The notes beneath the pieces are model-generated. The model was not told the DNA's origin, did no database searches, and saw nothing but the letters and a program-made list of their open reading frames with translations. Position numbers and translations under genes: made by a program. Of a stretch of 64,000 bases of DNA, positions 47,095 to 57,729 are shown piece after piece (the stretch's first letter is position 1; the number at the start of each line of letters is the position of its first letter). The DNA comes from Pocillopora verrucosa (Eukaryota; Cnidaria; Anthozoa; Scleractinia; Pocilloporidae): NCBI RefSeq assembly GCF_036669915.1, contig NC_089322.1, positions 14,259,678-14,323,677 of the forward strand, in the 5' to 3' direction.

Positions 47095-47476
47095 CTTGGA
47101 AAAAGCCGGGTATCTTCTTATATATCTTATATATGTTATAAAATTGAATGTCATGTATTAGACACTAAATGAATTTGCTTCCACATTGGAAAACTTCGTA
47201 GTTTTCTTGCACAAAAAAAGGGCGACAGCATCAAAGGTTTGATGGCCGTAGAATTTTTCCCTCTTATTAATTGTCTAGTCATGAAAAAATATCAACACAC
47301 TGCATTTAAAAACAGCCAGGTATCTCCTTTTTGTTATAAAATGGGATATCATGTATTTGACATTGAATGAAATTTTTTCCAAATCAGAAAACGAGATAAT
47401 TTTGTTAACATGAAAAGAGGGCGACAATATCAAATGTTTGATGGCTGTAGAATTTTGTCTTTCTTATTTTTATTCA
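47095..47476. repeat. Two-copy direct repeat upstream of gene C
   Basis: About 47101-47277 and 47309-47476 share ggtatct, ttataaaat, tatcatgtatt/tgtcatgtatt, gaca(c/t)t(a/g)aatga, gggcgaca(g/a) and gtttgatggc(c/t)gtagaatttt in order. It ends about 75 bp before the start codon of gene C, so it may overlap the promoter. Confidence 0.75.
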
Positions 47477-47549
47477 TATAATTTTTTTTGCATAGTTTAT
47501 TTTCTTTCTATTCAGTTTCCTTTCTGGTCAGAGAATTTTTCCTCAAAGG

Positions 47550-47586
47550 ATGACAATGAAGCTTTTACTCTCTGTGGCTTTATCAG
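47550..47586 (+). CDS. Gene C exon 1: start and signal peptide
   Basis: ATG at 47550, with a second in-frame ATG at 47556 that would leave a shorter signal. gtaagg donor in phase 1. Confidence 0.78.
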
Positions 47587-49794
47587 GTAAGGAATTTTAT
47601 CTTTCCATATATCTTTTGCACCACGGAAACGAAGCAGATCGGTATATGTAACGGTCCTCAATTTGCGCTTGGCGCTTGATATTGCTTTGTAAACAAGCGC
47701 TGATCATGACCTTTCTTCCCTGATAAGTCATGATTTGTGTTGATTTACATTTTCTGCTGTAGATATATGATAATGCACGTTTCTAAAATATGGTTCTGTA
47801 AGAAAATGTTGGGAAAAAAACATTGCGTATCCAATTAAAGATTCGTCCTAACTGTGAACTGAAGCTCGAGAATCTTATATTAAGACTTAAAAATCGTTTT
47901 CGCGGGGCCATGTAATGATTCCATTCAATGACATTTTTCCCTTGTATTGTAGTCTGTGCCATTGTTCCGGGTGATTCTCAGTCCTGTTCGAACGAAGGCG
48001 CCAAAGTCTCAGACTATTGTGGTAATACATGTTATTGCATTGGTGGTCAAATTCAAAACTGTTGCCGAGTGCGAAAGGAGTTTACTTCTATGACGGAAGC
48101 CGAGCGGATAGTGTACGTCAACACCGTTTGGAAAGCTTCAACTGATCTCCAATTTCAAAATGAGTACCAGAAACTTATATCCATGCACCAAAGATTGTTT
48201 CCAACAGGAATTCATCAAAAGGACCAGTTTCTACCATGGCATCGTTGGTGAGTAACTAGTTTTAAGAGCTGAGGGTTGTGGATTAAGGCAAGATAATTCA
48301 CACCCGCGGTGCTTCCCCCCGCCATGGAGGATAAAGGGCTCTGAAGTAAATCCGGAGGAAGTAAAACCGGGGAAAAGCAATGGAATCTGAGCCACTCTGT
48401 TCTGATATATCATCTTCCCCCCCCCCTCCCCCTTCCTTTTACCTTCCTCTCGTTTCGAACCACTCTTCAACCACTCCAAATGTTCTCATTCAAGTTAAAC
48501 TCTACATTTACATGCATAATGTTTAACACGATACGGTTTATTTGATTTTTCTTTCCAAGGTACATTCTTCAATATGAAAACCTATTGCGCCGAGTCGATT
48601 GCCGAGTAACCGTGCCTTATTGGGACTGGAGTATTGTCTCCATGACACCCTGGCACACAGACAAAACAAGAGTTTGGTATAGTGGACCCTCTGGATTGGG
48701 AGGCAATGGTATTACACCATCACGCTGTGTTCAAGATGGAGTCTTCGGTCAAGACTCATGGACGAAGACAAACGGGGGTTGCATCACCAGAGATTTCAAT
48801 GGTTAGTTGCCTTCGATATTATGCGTTTCCTCGCTCCTGTCTAACCTTGGCGTGAGGGGGGGGGGGGGGGGAGGGAAGGGTGCGGCTACACGTAGGCTAT
48901 GTGGGAGAAAGAGAGGTTCCTCTAACATTTTCATCATTTAACCCGGTACGCAAAAATACTTCCTGTCAGAGCGTGTTAAGAAATCATTGCGCACCATTTT
49001 TTAAGTCGTTTCGAGGGATCTCGTCAGAGGGTGTTATTATCGTCTGTTCAAAGAATTAGAGCTTGAAAGTAGAGGATGCATTTTAGGCCACCTTAAGGCG
49101 TAAAACCGTGTCCGCTTCTAATCTTCTGTCTTCTGCAGGTTTTACACCTGACGTCATTGCTGTCTACTTGACTCTGCTTCATCCTCCCACCGTTGATGGC
49201 TTCGACATTTTCGAGAGGGATCTTCGAATTAACCTCCACGATACAGTTCACTGTAGGATAGGCGGTGACATGTGTCTTGTCACCTCAGCTGAAGCTCCCG
49301 AATTCTTCCTTCATCATGGCTTTATCGACAAGATCTGGTCAGATTGGCAAGAAAAAAGCAGAGATCATTTGACAGCCCACTTTCGTAATATAACGAACCC
49401 AATGATTGGAACAGTATACCGACCTGGAGATTTTCTCGACAACTCAAATCTTCCCGATGTTGAAAGGCCAGGGTGGCCAACCTGTGTTTTATACGACGAC
49501 CCAACAAATCCTGTCTACCGGCAAGTCATGCAGCGTCTTCAAGGAATGACACGCGAGCAAATTCTTGAAATCCCTCGGCACTCGTTTAAGCCTCTTACTG
49601 GTCGCCAAATGAGGTTTTTCCATATCAGCCCACAGGAGCAAAACCAAGCCAGACAAGATCTGCGAGAATTGGAACCGCGCCACCAGCTTAGGGGGGAGGC
49701 TGGACTTACCGGAATGGACAGGAACATCGGTTTCAAGATGGAGTCTCTTTCCGCGACCTTTGGAAAGAAGCGCTCAGTTATTAAAAATAAGTAA
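47550..49794 (+). CDS. Gene C: secreted tyrosinase (type-3 copper oxidase), 4 exons
   Basis: Predicted to hydroxylate or oxidise phenols and peptidyl tyrosine outside the cell. Exons 47550-47586, 47953-48247, 48560-48801 and 49139-49794 give 409 residues; intron phases 1, 2, 1. Signal peptide MTMKLLLSVALSGVCA. A cysteine-rich stretch (GNTCYCIGGQIQNCCRVRKEF) precedes the CuA site: His91, His100 and His109 in SMHQRLF and IHQKDQFLPWHRW. VPYWDWS is the usual structural motif. CuB: His225 and His229 (LHDTVH) and His251 (FFLHHGFIDKIW). All six copper ligands are present, so it is probably active. No transmembrane segment or GPI-like tail. The C-terminus is basic. Which substrate it uses (matrix cross-linking, melanin) cannot be told from sequence. 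Confidence 0.92.
47953..48247 (+). CDS. Gene C exon 2: Cys-rich region and CuA
   Basis: Contains the cysteine cluster and all three CuA histidines. The intron splits the Trp codon of HRW (phase 2), exactly as in gene D. Confidence 0.92.
48560..48801 (+). CDS. Gene C exon 3: tyrosinase core
   Basis: YILQYENLLRRVDCRVTVPY, WDWS, then GPSGLGGNG and Cys-containing GGCITRDFNG. Phase 2 to 1. Confidence 0.92.
48938..49112 (+). repeat. Dispersed repeat, copy 2, in gene C intron 3
   Basis: Inverse-orientation match to 42774-42953; it lies just upstream of the exon 4 acceptor. Confidence 0.75.
49139..49794 (+). CDS. Gene C exon 4: CuB and C-terminus
   Basis: Holds LHDTVHCRIGG and APEFFLHHGFIDKIW, then a basic tail and TAA at 49792. 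Confidence 0.93.
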
Positions 49795-49901
49795 ATCCTC
49801 TATGCGTGGTGGAGGGTGGATGGCTCAGGAAAACTGTAGAAAACATATTTGGCAAATTTCTCGCATTGTATTATGATGCTTTCCACTAAAAAAAAGAAAC
49901 A

Positions 49902-49936
49902 CCATGACGAGCTTTGCTCAAGAAAAGAATTCTCAC
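49902..49936 (+). repeat. Inverted repeat arm 1
   Basis: caccatgacgagctttgctc plus aagaaaagaattc is the near-exact reverse complement of 53458-53492, with an inner gagcaaagctc palindrome. Confidence 0.65.
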
Positions 49937-51292
49937 CAGGGATGCGTAAAATGATCCATAGGCTTGTCAAAGTAAAGCGAGAGGGCTCAATTAGCAAGTG
50001 AAAGCGAGGTGTTTGGCTTCGAGCGTGAAATTAATTGAAGTTAACAATTAAAATGAAAACAGGCGCGAGGATCCGCGCGGCTTGCGCGTTAGGAGTGCTA
50101 CGTAAATTTAGGACTCTTTTGCACAATTTTCTCTTTGGAGATAACTACGCATTCATGGCGTGAATGGCAATTTTCATAATTATAGAATGATTCAGCGACA
50201 AGAACGGCTTAGCTAAGCCGTAGTGTGTCATGGCATTTGAGGATAGCCTGGTTGTAGTGCGTGACATGACAATCAAGTAACAGTTATTGTACCCAGCATG
50301 TTTTGTTCGTGATCTACAGATTTATTGGTTTGTGACGCAAAGAGCGATTATCTATTCTGTCACGACAATACCAAAATTAAATTGTGTTAGCCAACTTATA
50401 TTTCACTCTGATCAGACCTTTGACCCTAAGTCAACATGGAAGCCGGTGAGCCGCTCGGTAAGGACCTTGTTTTCGAGAGAGATTTCGACTGCAGTATGTT
50501 CTGGAGATACAAGAGTATCATTTAACACTTGAAACGATTGGGTAGATATTTTGATAATACTTTTCTGGCGTCCATACTGAGGAGCTCTTTCAGTATAAAA
50601 TATCATTTTAGTAAGTCCCAATCATCAGGTAAGCGCGGGAACTTATCCCGCGAAAATTCTGTGCGAAGGTACGAGTATATTCGGCGGTATCTACGAAAAG
50701 GGGCCATCGTTCTTTCCTTAAGGTAAGGTCTTAACTGTGTAAAACTTCGCGAGGAAGAAATTCTACTCGCTGGCCTGTCCAATTTGGCTTTTAGATAAGG
50801 TTGTATGCCTGATAATTTCTGTCTAGAGCTATATGATGACGCGCGATAAATCTCGCTGCTTAATAACCTTTGAGCGGAAAATGATGATGCCCAAACCATT
50901 TAATCAGCAAAGCAAGGTTTACCTTTACTTCTGTGCTTTCGAAGCAAGAGAAGGAATTATTTCTGTGATAGTTAGGTGACAGATGCTTAAAATCACATGG
51001 TGTATTATCAAACTGTTGAAACTTAACATGAGCAAGATGAACTCAGTAATTATGGAATGAACCCTGACATCACAGCTCAAATATTCCTTCCCTATAAGAT
51101 GACGCGCTCTTGGCAGGTTAGTGTGTTTTCTTACTAATCGTACTGTACTATTTCGCAGTTTCGAAAGCAGAATCCTGAAGATACTCTCGTTCATTTGTTA
51201 TTTCGTACCCACTCTCTCATGTAATCAGACTTATCTCCGTGAGGGAAGAACCTTCATTTTTTAATTTTTTTCCCGGTTTTGTCATTCGTATG

Positions 51293-52060
51293 TGAGCTGT
51301 TGTTATCTGAAGGCAGAACCTTTCCTTTTTTTTCACCTGGTTCTGTCTCTCTTGGGTAGTCAGTCCTGTTTGGGTTGTTGTTATCTGAAGGCAGAACCTT
51401 TCCCTTTTTTTCACCTGGTTCTGTCTCTCTTGGGTAGTCAGTCCTGTTTGGGCTGTTTTTATCTGAAGGCAGAACCTTTCCCTTTTTTTCACCTGGTTCT
51501 GTCCCTCTTGGGTAGTCAGTCCTGTTTGGGCTGTTGTTATCTGAAGGCAGAACCTTTCCTTTTTTTTTACCTGGTTCTGTCTCTCTTGGGTAGTCAGTCC
51601 TATTTGGGCTGTTGTTATCTGAAGGCAGAACCTTTCCCTTTTTTTCACCTGGCTCTGTCTCTCTTGGGTAGTCAGTCCTATTTGGGCTGTTGTTATCTGA
51701 AGGCAGAACCTTTCCCTTTCTTTCACCTGGCTCTGTCTCTCTTGGGTAGTCAGTCCTGTTTGGGCTGTTGTTATCTGAAGGCAGAACCTTTCCCTTTTTT
51801 TCACCTGGCTCTGTCTCTCTTGGGTAGTCAGTCCTGTTTGGGCTGTTGTTATCTGAAGGCAGAACCTTTCCTTTTTTTTTACCTGGTTCTGTCTCTCTTG
51901 GGTAGTCAGTCCTATTTGGGCTGTTGTTATCTGAAGGCAGAACCCTTCCCTTTTTTTTCACCTGGCTCTGTCTCTCTTGGGTAGTCAGTCCTATTTGGAC
52001 TTTTGTTATCTGAAGTCAAAATCTTTCTTTTTTTTAATTTGGTTCTGTCTCTCTTTGGGA
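51293..52060. repeat. 78-bp minisatellite, about 10 copies
   Basis: The anchor ttatctga recurs at 51303, 51381, 51459, 51537, 51615, 51693, 51771, 51849, 51927 and about 52006, an exact 78-bp step except for the last, decayed copy. Because 78 is a multiple of three, the array stays open in two - strand frames and one + strand frame. The - strand frame from 51961 to 51254 gives a 26-residue hydrophilic repeat (LPSDNNSPNRTDYPRETEPG core). No splice sites, signal or homologous domain tie it to a gene, so coding status is open. Confidence 0.92.
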
Positions 52061-53425
52061 GTTGTTTCATTTTAGACTGTGCGTTTTCATCTTATGACAA
52101 ACTAATTTTGAATTGCGACATAATTAAATTTACTTGTCTTGATTTTTTTTCCTTTGCAGATTTATTTGAACGTTAACCGCGAAAAGCCGTGATGAAAAAG
52201 CAATGTTTGTTTTAATAGAAAAAGATATTTTTCCTGTTTAGATGACCAACCAACCTTAACTTAATTACAGATCATAAGTGCACGTTCCGTTGACTGGTAA
52301 TTTTTACGTCGATGTTGTGTTTGCCTTGGTGGTGTCTGTCCTCAAATCCCGTGATTTTTCAATTAAAAATAAATAACGAATTTAGGAATAAAATTACCAA
52401 CGAGTAATTACCTCTTCTCTTCCGAAATACCTCTTCTCGTAACGTATTAAATTGCATTTCCATTTCCAACTCTTGCTTCAGACACGAGATGTAAAATCGG
52501 TCATAGATTGTAAAAGAGATTTATGAGTAAAGAACTTTTTCTACTTGTCTTTGTTTATTTTCTCGCAGCCTTATACATGAGGTTCGCTGTGTTCGCAGTG
52601 GCGCGCCAGGAAACCCCAGCAGGAAAAATTTTTTTAAAGATTTTACTCCTTTAATGATCTCTTTAAAGTATATTACTTCCGTAGCATTTAGCCAATTATA
52701 TGGTGCCGGCGGAGGGTACAAAAAAACTCCATTACATATTTCTTTACAGGCCAATATTATCGGAAAAAACCAAACAAACAAACAAAATGAGTTCTGTTGC
52801 GCTGTGTGATCCATGAGTGTTCTCATCGCGGTTAGGGCTTGCTGTTGTTTGCGGTATTATTTTCCGGAGTGGACATGCCATTACTACATTTTTGTTAGCG
52901 TTTAAAAATCGGAAATACATGGTTTTGGTAAAAAACTTAATCTTTTTCAACTTTTAATGACTGTCGAGTTGTGTGTATCAATAGAGTGGGTCAGCAAATT
53001 TGCATTCTATGTTGTGCAAGGGGCAAGAGAAAATGGTAGACTCCCCGCGAGTGAAGCTGACGCTCTAGGTCGATGTCGATCCATTATTATCCTTTGTAAA
53101 CAAAATTTCGATCATGGAGTTAAATTATAAAATTACTTTGGCTTAAATTGTGCACTTTAAAGTAAACTTGAGTTGTTAGATCCACGCGAGGGTTTAACCT
53201 TGAAAAATGCAATCACGCGAGTTGAGCTGACATTAACGCGTGTCCCTATCTGGAAAACATTCGTATTGTGACAAGAAGGGTCTGCTTTAAGGTTTTGGGT
53301 TACTCTCGCCATGCAATTTGGACGCCGAAAAGTGCCAAAAAAGTAATTACTGAAAATTCATTCGCAACACCTTGGTCGTTCTGTGGGCGCGAAGTCAGTT
53401 CTTCTCTTACAGTTAATAATTGCCA

Positions 53426-53444
53426 GGCGGATCTCAGATCCGCC
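53426..53444. repeat. Perfect short hairpin
   Basis: ggcggatct, one-base loop c, agatccgcc. GC-rich in AT-rich surroundings, followed within 15 bp by the second inverted repeat arm. Confidence 0.7.
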
Positions 53445-53457
53445 TCAGCCTCATTTG

Positions 53458-53492
53458 CATAAATTCTTTTGGTGAGCAAAGCTCGTCATGTG
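53458..53492 (-). repeat. Inverted repeat arm 2
   Basis: Reverse-complement partner of 49902-49936; contains gagcaaagctcgtcatgtg. Confidence 0.65.
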
Positions 53493-56400
53493 ATACATTT
53501 TAAAAGCAATTTTTTCGCTTAATGGCCCATGCACTTACAATCATCATGGAAGCGTTGATGTGCATTTTAAATTTGCTGCAGTCGTTGAGAGAATGAATAA
53601 ATCTAGACAGTCTAACGCTAATTTCTGCTGGAGTTTCCTTCGTCACAAGAATGAAATCAGAGAAAAAGTTATTGTTAACACTTGAAAGCAAAGGCTGGCA
53701 ATTAAAGGGTTCCAAATATTACTTCACAAGACGAAATGTTTGGCAATACTGAAACATGTTGTATTTGGAAGAAAAAAGTGTTCCAAAACCTCACAATTAA
53801 ATTGGTCCGCAATCAGCTAGTTAAAGCTTGGAGTGAGGCATTGAAATAATTTTTTTCTTCACTGTTTTTTCTTCGACTTGTGCCGCGGACTTCGCCGAAA
53901 AGGAGGAACTGCTCGTAGTGGTAATGCCGTTATCACCGGTTACACTTAATAAAATCCAGTAGTTTGGCGCTGAAATGTTCATACAGACTTGAATAGCTTA
54001 AGCTCTCTAAACTCAATATAAAAAGAACAGAAACCAACTTTGTTTTTTTAAGTTTCACGTTTCACGTTGACCGAACACTAATCAATATGATATTAGATAC
54101 GTTTTGTTCACTTTTTTTGTCACAAGACAGAATCATTTGCCAGGATTTAGCCCTTCACGGTTAATAAAATCGATCAGTGCGTTCTAAAAGCTCTATCTTA
54201 TTATCTTTTCTTTTTTAAATGGTTAAAATCTAAGATTTATGAAGTTACCAAAATAAACGGTCGGAGTTTGCTCAACAGGCTAGTTTGCATAATTCTGCTG
54301 TCACGCTAGCAAAATCACTAGAAGTTTGAAGTCACTACGGCGAAGAAAATTAATAAGTGCAAGATCTTTTTACATTTCTATGCTTTCGAACATCTTATAA
54401 GAAGCAATCAACCTGAATTTTCAATGGTATGGTCGGGACTTAGGGAAATATCGACCCACGAAAGAAAGAGTATACTTTTGACCGATTTCAGAAAGCTGTC
54501 TGACGGATGTTTTAAATAAATTATGACTAACTTCTGAAAAGACACGTATCAGAATTGAAACGCTTTCCAAACCCCTTGTATATCACAAGATTTAGGAGTA
54601 AAAACGATTTCTTGCTGCATGAAGTGTGTTACGAGGAGCGAGATTGTCAACTTTTGAAATTTTCGATGTCTCGAGGTAAAAAAAGGGCCGTTTGCAGCTT
54701 TGTTTATTTTGAGAGCTCTCAAGGAAATTTTTTAACGTATTTCCAGAAACCAAAGTGTTTTCTTTTATTTATTACCAAAGATAGTTTAATGGGCAAATTT
54801 GAGTCAAAACTTTTTTCCGAAGCGAACCGCCCCGGACCGCTCTTACAGACATCGCCGCAAAATTTATACTAGCTTTTTTCTTTGCCTAGTAGATGACTAG
54901 TCCGATCAACTTTAGAGCAAAACTTATTCAAAGTTGGAGCTTGACTTAAAAGAGGTGTAGAAATATTTACGCTATAGTTTTTTAATTGTAAAACGAGTAA
55001 AATTTAATGTTTTAAAATGCATTCCACAAACTCTGCATAGCCCGCCGATCAATCATTTTTCCCATACCTTATTACAACTGGGCATGAACACGAATGTTGG
55101 TGAATAGGATACTATTGCATGCGCTCTGCACATTGTTAAAGTCAGCAGCGTTGAAAGTGTCGTCTGAGAAAATTAGATAAGAAAGACGATAAATTTACAT
55201 CTCGGTCTTGTGTGTTATTTTTCTCGTCTCAAGCGTCGGGTAGAGGAAAAAATCAAGCTATGCCTCCCATTAGAAATTGAACCCCAACGATGCGAATGAG
55301 AAAGATGAAACTCAGTGACATTGCAAAATGACATCCAGTAGCTGATAAATGTCTTATTCCTTTTCCCAGGTCTGATGGAAAATGACGTGATGGTGTGAGA
55401 AGAAGTCAGCATTGTTATCAGGCATATGACCCGTGCGGCCCTGCGTGCAATCCCATGGAAAACCTTAGTGAAAGCCGACGTGTGTAGGGCCGGATACGGA
55501 GGGAGCCGTCCAGCCCTGCGGCACTCACACGGCTTTGTTGCAAAACCAAAGGAAAAACGAAAGGAGTAGAAATTAAAGTCACGTTTTTCGATGAATTGTG
55601 AGTTTTTTGTTCTGATTCGGAGAAACAAAGAAAAGTTGGAGAAGTCCAGCTTGTGCCCCATTAGGCTGAAACAAAATTGTCGAAATTCTCAATACTTAGT
55701 GGTCATATGACAAAATGTTTATTGATTTAGTTTGGTCGAGCTATTTTTTTTTTCGCCGTCCGGCCCTCCCACTCGGTCAATAAGTATATATTATTACCAG
55801 TTTTTATGAGGAGCTTTTCAGTATGTGTTTAGCGAGTTTTAACGTGACTCTGGCGCCGGCTATAGCACCAGCTTGAAATCTGGTGTTTTTTTAACACTAG
55901 AAACTAGGAGTTCTCAATTGATCGAGATTTCTTGGCATCGGTTTGTTCACAAAATCGGATGTTTAAGAGAAATTTAAGGAATGAAGTTACAACATTACAA
56001 ATTGGAAAATTCATAAAGAGGCTGATAAAAAAAGACTTTTGGTTTTTCAGACTTCAAGTTGTCAAAGCAAAAACAAAGAAAAATTTGCCACAAAGAAAAA
56101 CTGTTGTCATAGCTAATTAACAAAATGACGGTTTTGACAATTGATTCAGAAAAACTAATTTGTTTCGAATCGCTTCTTAATGACCTCCACCACTTGTGTT
56201 CACAAATTCCAACACATTAATGTTCACTTAAGTTCCTCTAACACACTTTATTTTAACACTCCCGAAAAAAAACCACCTCTTACATTGTCGTTGTTTTTCC
56301 AAAACTACCTTGATATTGAATTTTTACTCCACATGTTTTGACAGCCAATTCAAAATATAAAGTTATTTTGAATTTTCTGACCAATTAAAATTGGACACAA

Positions 56401-57674
56401 ATTTCCTTAAACATTGAACACATCAAAAGAACTGGTTTTCGAACAAAGCTTGCAGTTTGTAAGGGTTAGTAGTTTGAATACGTCTGTCATCCATTACGAA
56501 ACTACACTCCGTCTTCGGTGGGAGGTAAGAAAAAAAAAACATTGATACTCCTCATCGGCTGTCAAACTAATTGCTTCTTTGTGACATATAAGACTATGAT
56601 GAAAAAATAACTGCATTGATGCTAAAAACCATCATGTAATTTCTTTACCGAATTTGTAAACAGGGGATTAAGCTTCGATTTTGATATAAGAGAATTAACA
56701 AGCTTTATAATCTAATATGGTACATGGTCACGAAATTCAGGGAATAAATCATGAAATTGAAAATAACCATAAATAATAGTTTTAAAGAATGGACTTTAAC
56801 CGCAACTAAACAAATTAAATGAGAAATTACACAAAAGAAAGTCTGAATGCTTAGTTGAACGAGCCAATCACCGTGATCTAATTTATCATAAAGTTTGGCT
56901 GCTTGATTCATCGGTTTTGCTCTGTATTTCCCGAGATCTAAAATTTAACTCTCCTTCTAAGGCTGTATTCTTTTCTTTAAAAACGTGTTGAGAGAATTTG
57001 GTGCTTCATCAACGCCGCGACTACACTTAAAGTTAGTCCATTGGCTAACATGTTTAACAGTCGTAACAGTCGATCAACGGTTTTTAAATAGAGGATACGA
57101 GTGAACAGCCTCGTGGAATCCTGATTTTATATATTGTGAGTTTGTACTAAAAGAGTACGATACGGCAATACATTGGCTCTAACTGTAGACCAAGAAAGGC
57201 AAGGCGAAAGAACCGTAAAAGTTAGAATTCAAAATCCAAAACGTCATTCGTTATTTATTCTTGTTTGTGGTTAGAACAACGAGGCGTTCATAACTAAGTT
57301 TGTTTTTCAACAAAGGGTTGTCTTTTCATCTTGGTTGTTTTGGCGGAGAAATTACCACCATTAGCGAGTGCTTCTTGTCTATATGCAAGTTTTATTTCTA
57401 AAAGATAAACAAAGTGCGAAGAAAGACTTTCTTGATATGATAAAACCACCTGGTAACCTGATTTATACTGTGAGCGATATAGTATGAAAAGGAGACATTT
57501 TCGCTACGCGCTCGTTCGATTCTGAAATTACGAGTATTATTTCAGGCAAAAGCGCTCTCCCTCCACTTAGTTTAATCACCATTATAAACTACACCCTGTA
57601 GGTTTACTGACATTTTTCTGTCATAGAGTGTTTATGTGATTCTTTTATTCTCTAGTTTTGATCCTTCACCAACC

Positions 57675-57729
57675 ATGAGAGGAAGATTTTTAATGTTTAC
57701 TTTCTTGGTGGTTGCCTTCTACCTTTCAG
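57675..57729 (+). CDS. Gene D exon 1: start and signal peptide
   Basis: 18 codons plus one base, strongly hydrophobic, gtaata donor in phase 1. Confidence 0.8.

Larger units (their letters stand above)
41692..47549. other. Gene B 3' UTR and B-C intergenic region
   Basis: AT-rich, with no frame bearing a recognisable domain. Contains a candidate poly(A) site, several diverged repeats listed separately, a 20-bp direct repeat (gacaaaaatcgtttgaag) at about 45450-45488, and a 71-codon Lys/Leu-rich frame at 46622-46837 that I cannot link to a gene. Confidence 0.6.
47587..49138 (+). other. Gene C introns
   Basis: 47587-47952, 48248-48559 (C-run near 48418) and 48802-49138 (G-run near 48856, plus the dispersed repeat). 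Nothing else seen. Confidence 0.65.
49795..57674. other. C-D intergenic region
   Basis: About 7.9 kb, AT-rich. Contains a possible terminal inverted repeat pair and the 78-bp minisatellite (listed separately), a perfect 9-bp-arm hairpin at 53426-53444, and a locally GC-rich patch near 55425-55560 of unknown origin. No frame outside the minisatellite shows a domain. Confidence 0.55.

Noticed and set aside
51292-51984. + strand frame of 230 codons and second - strand frame of 195 codons over the minisatellite
   Set aside because: Both follow from the repeat period being a multiple of three; the common variants between units change residues in these frames.
55215-55661. 148-codon - strand frame over a GC-rich patch
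   Set aside because: No recognisable domain, no signal peptide, and no splice context; could be a fragment of an old element but nothing identifies it.
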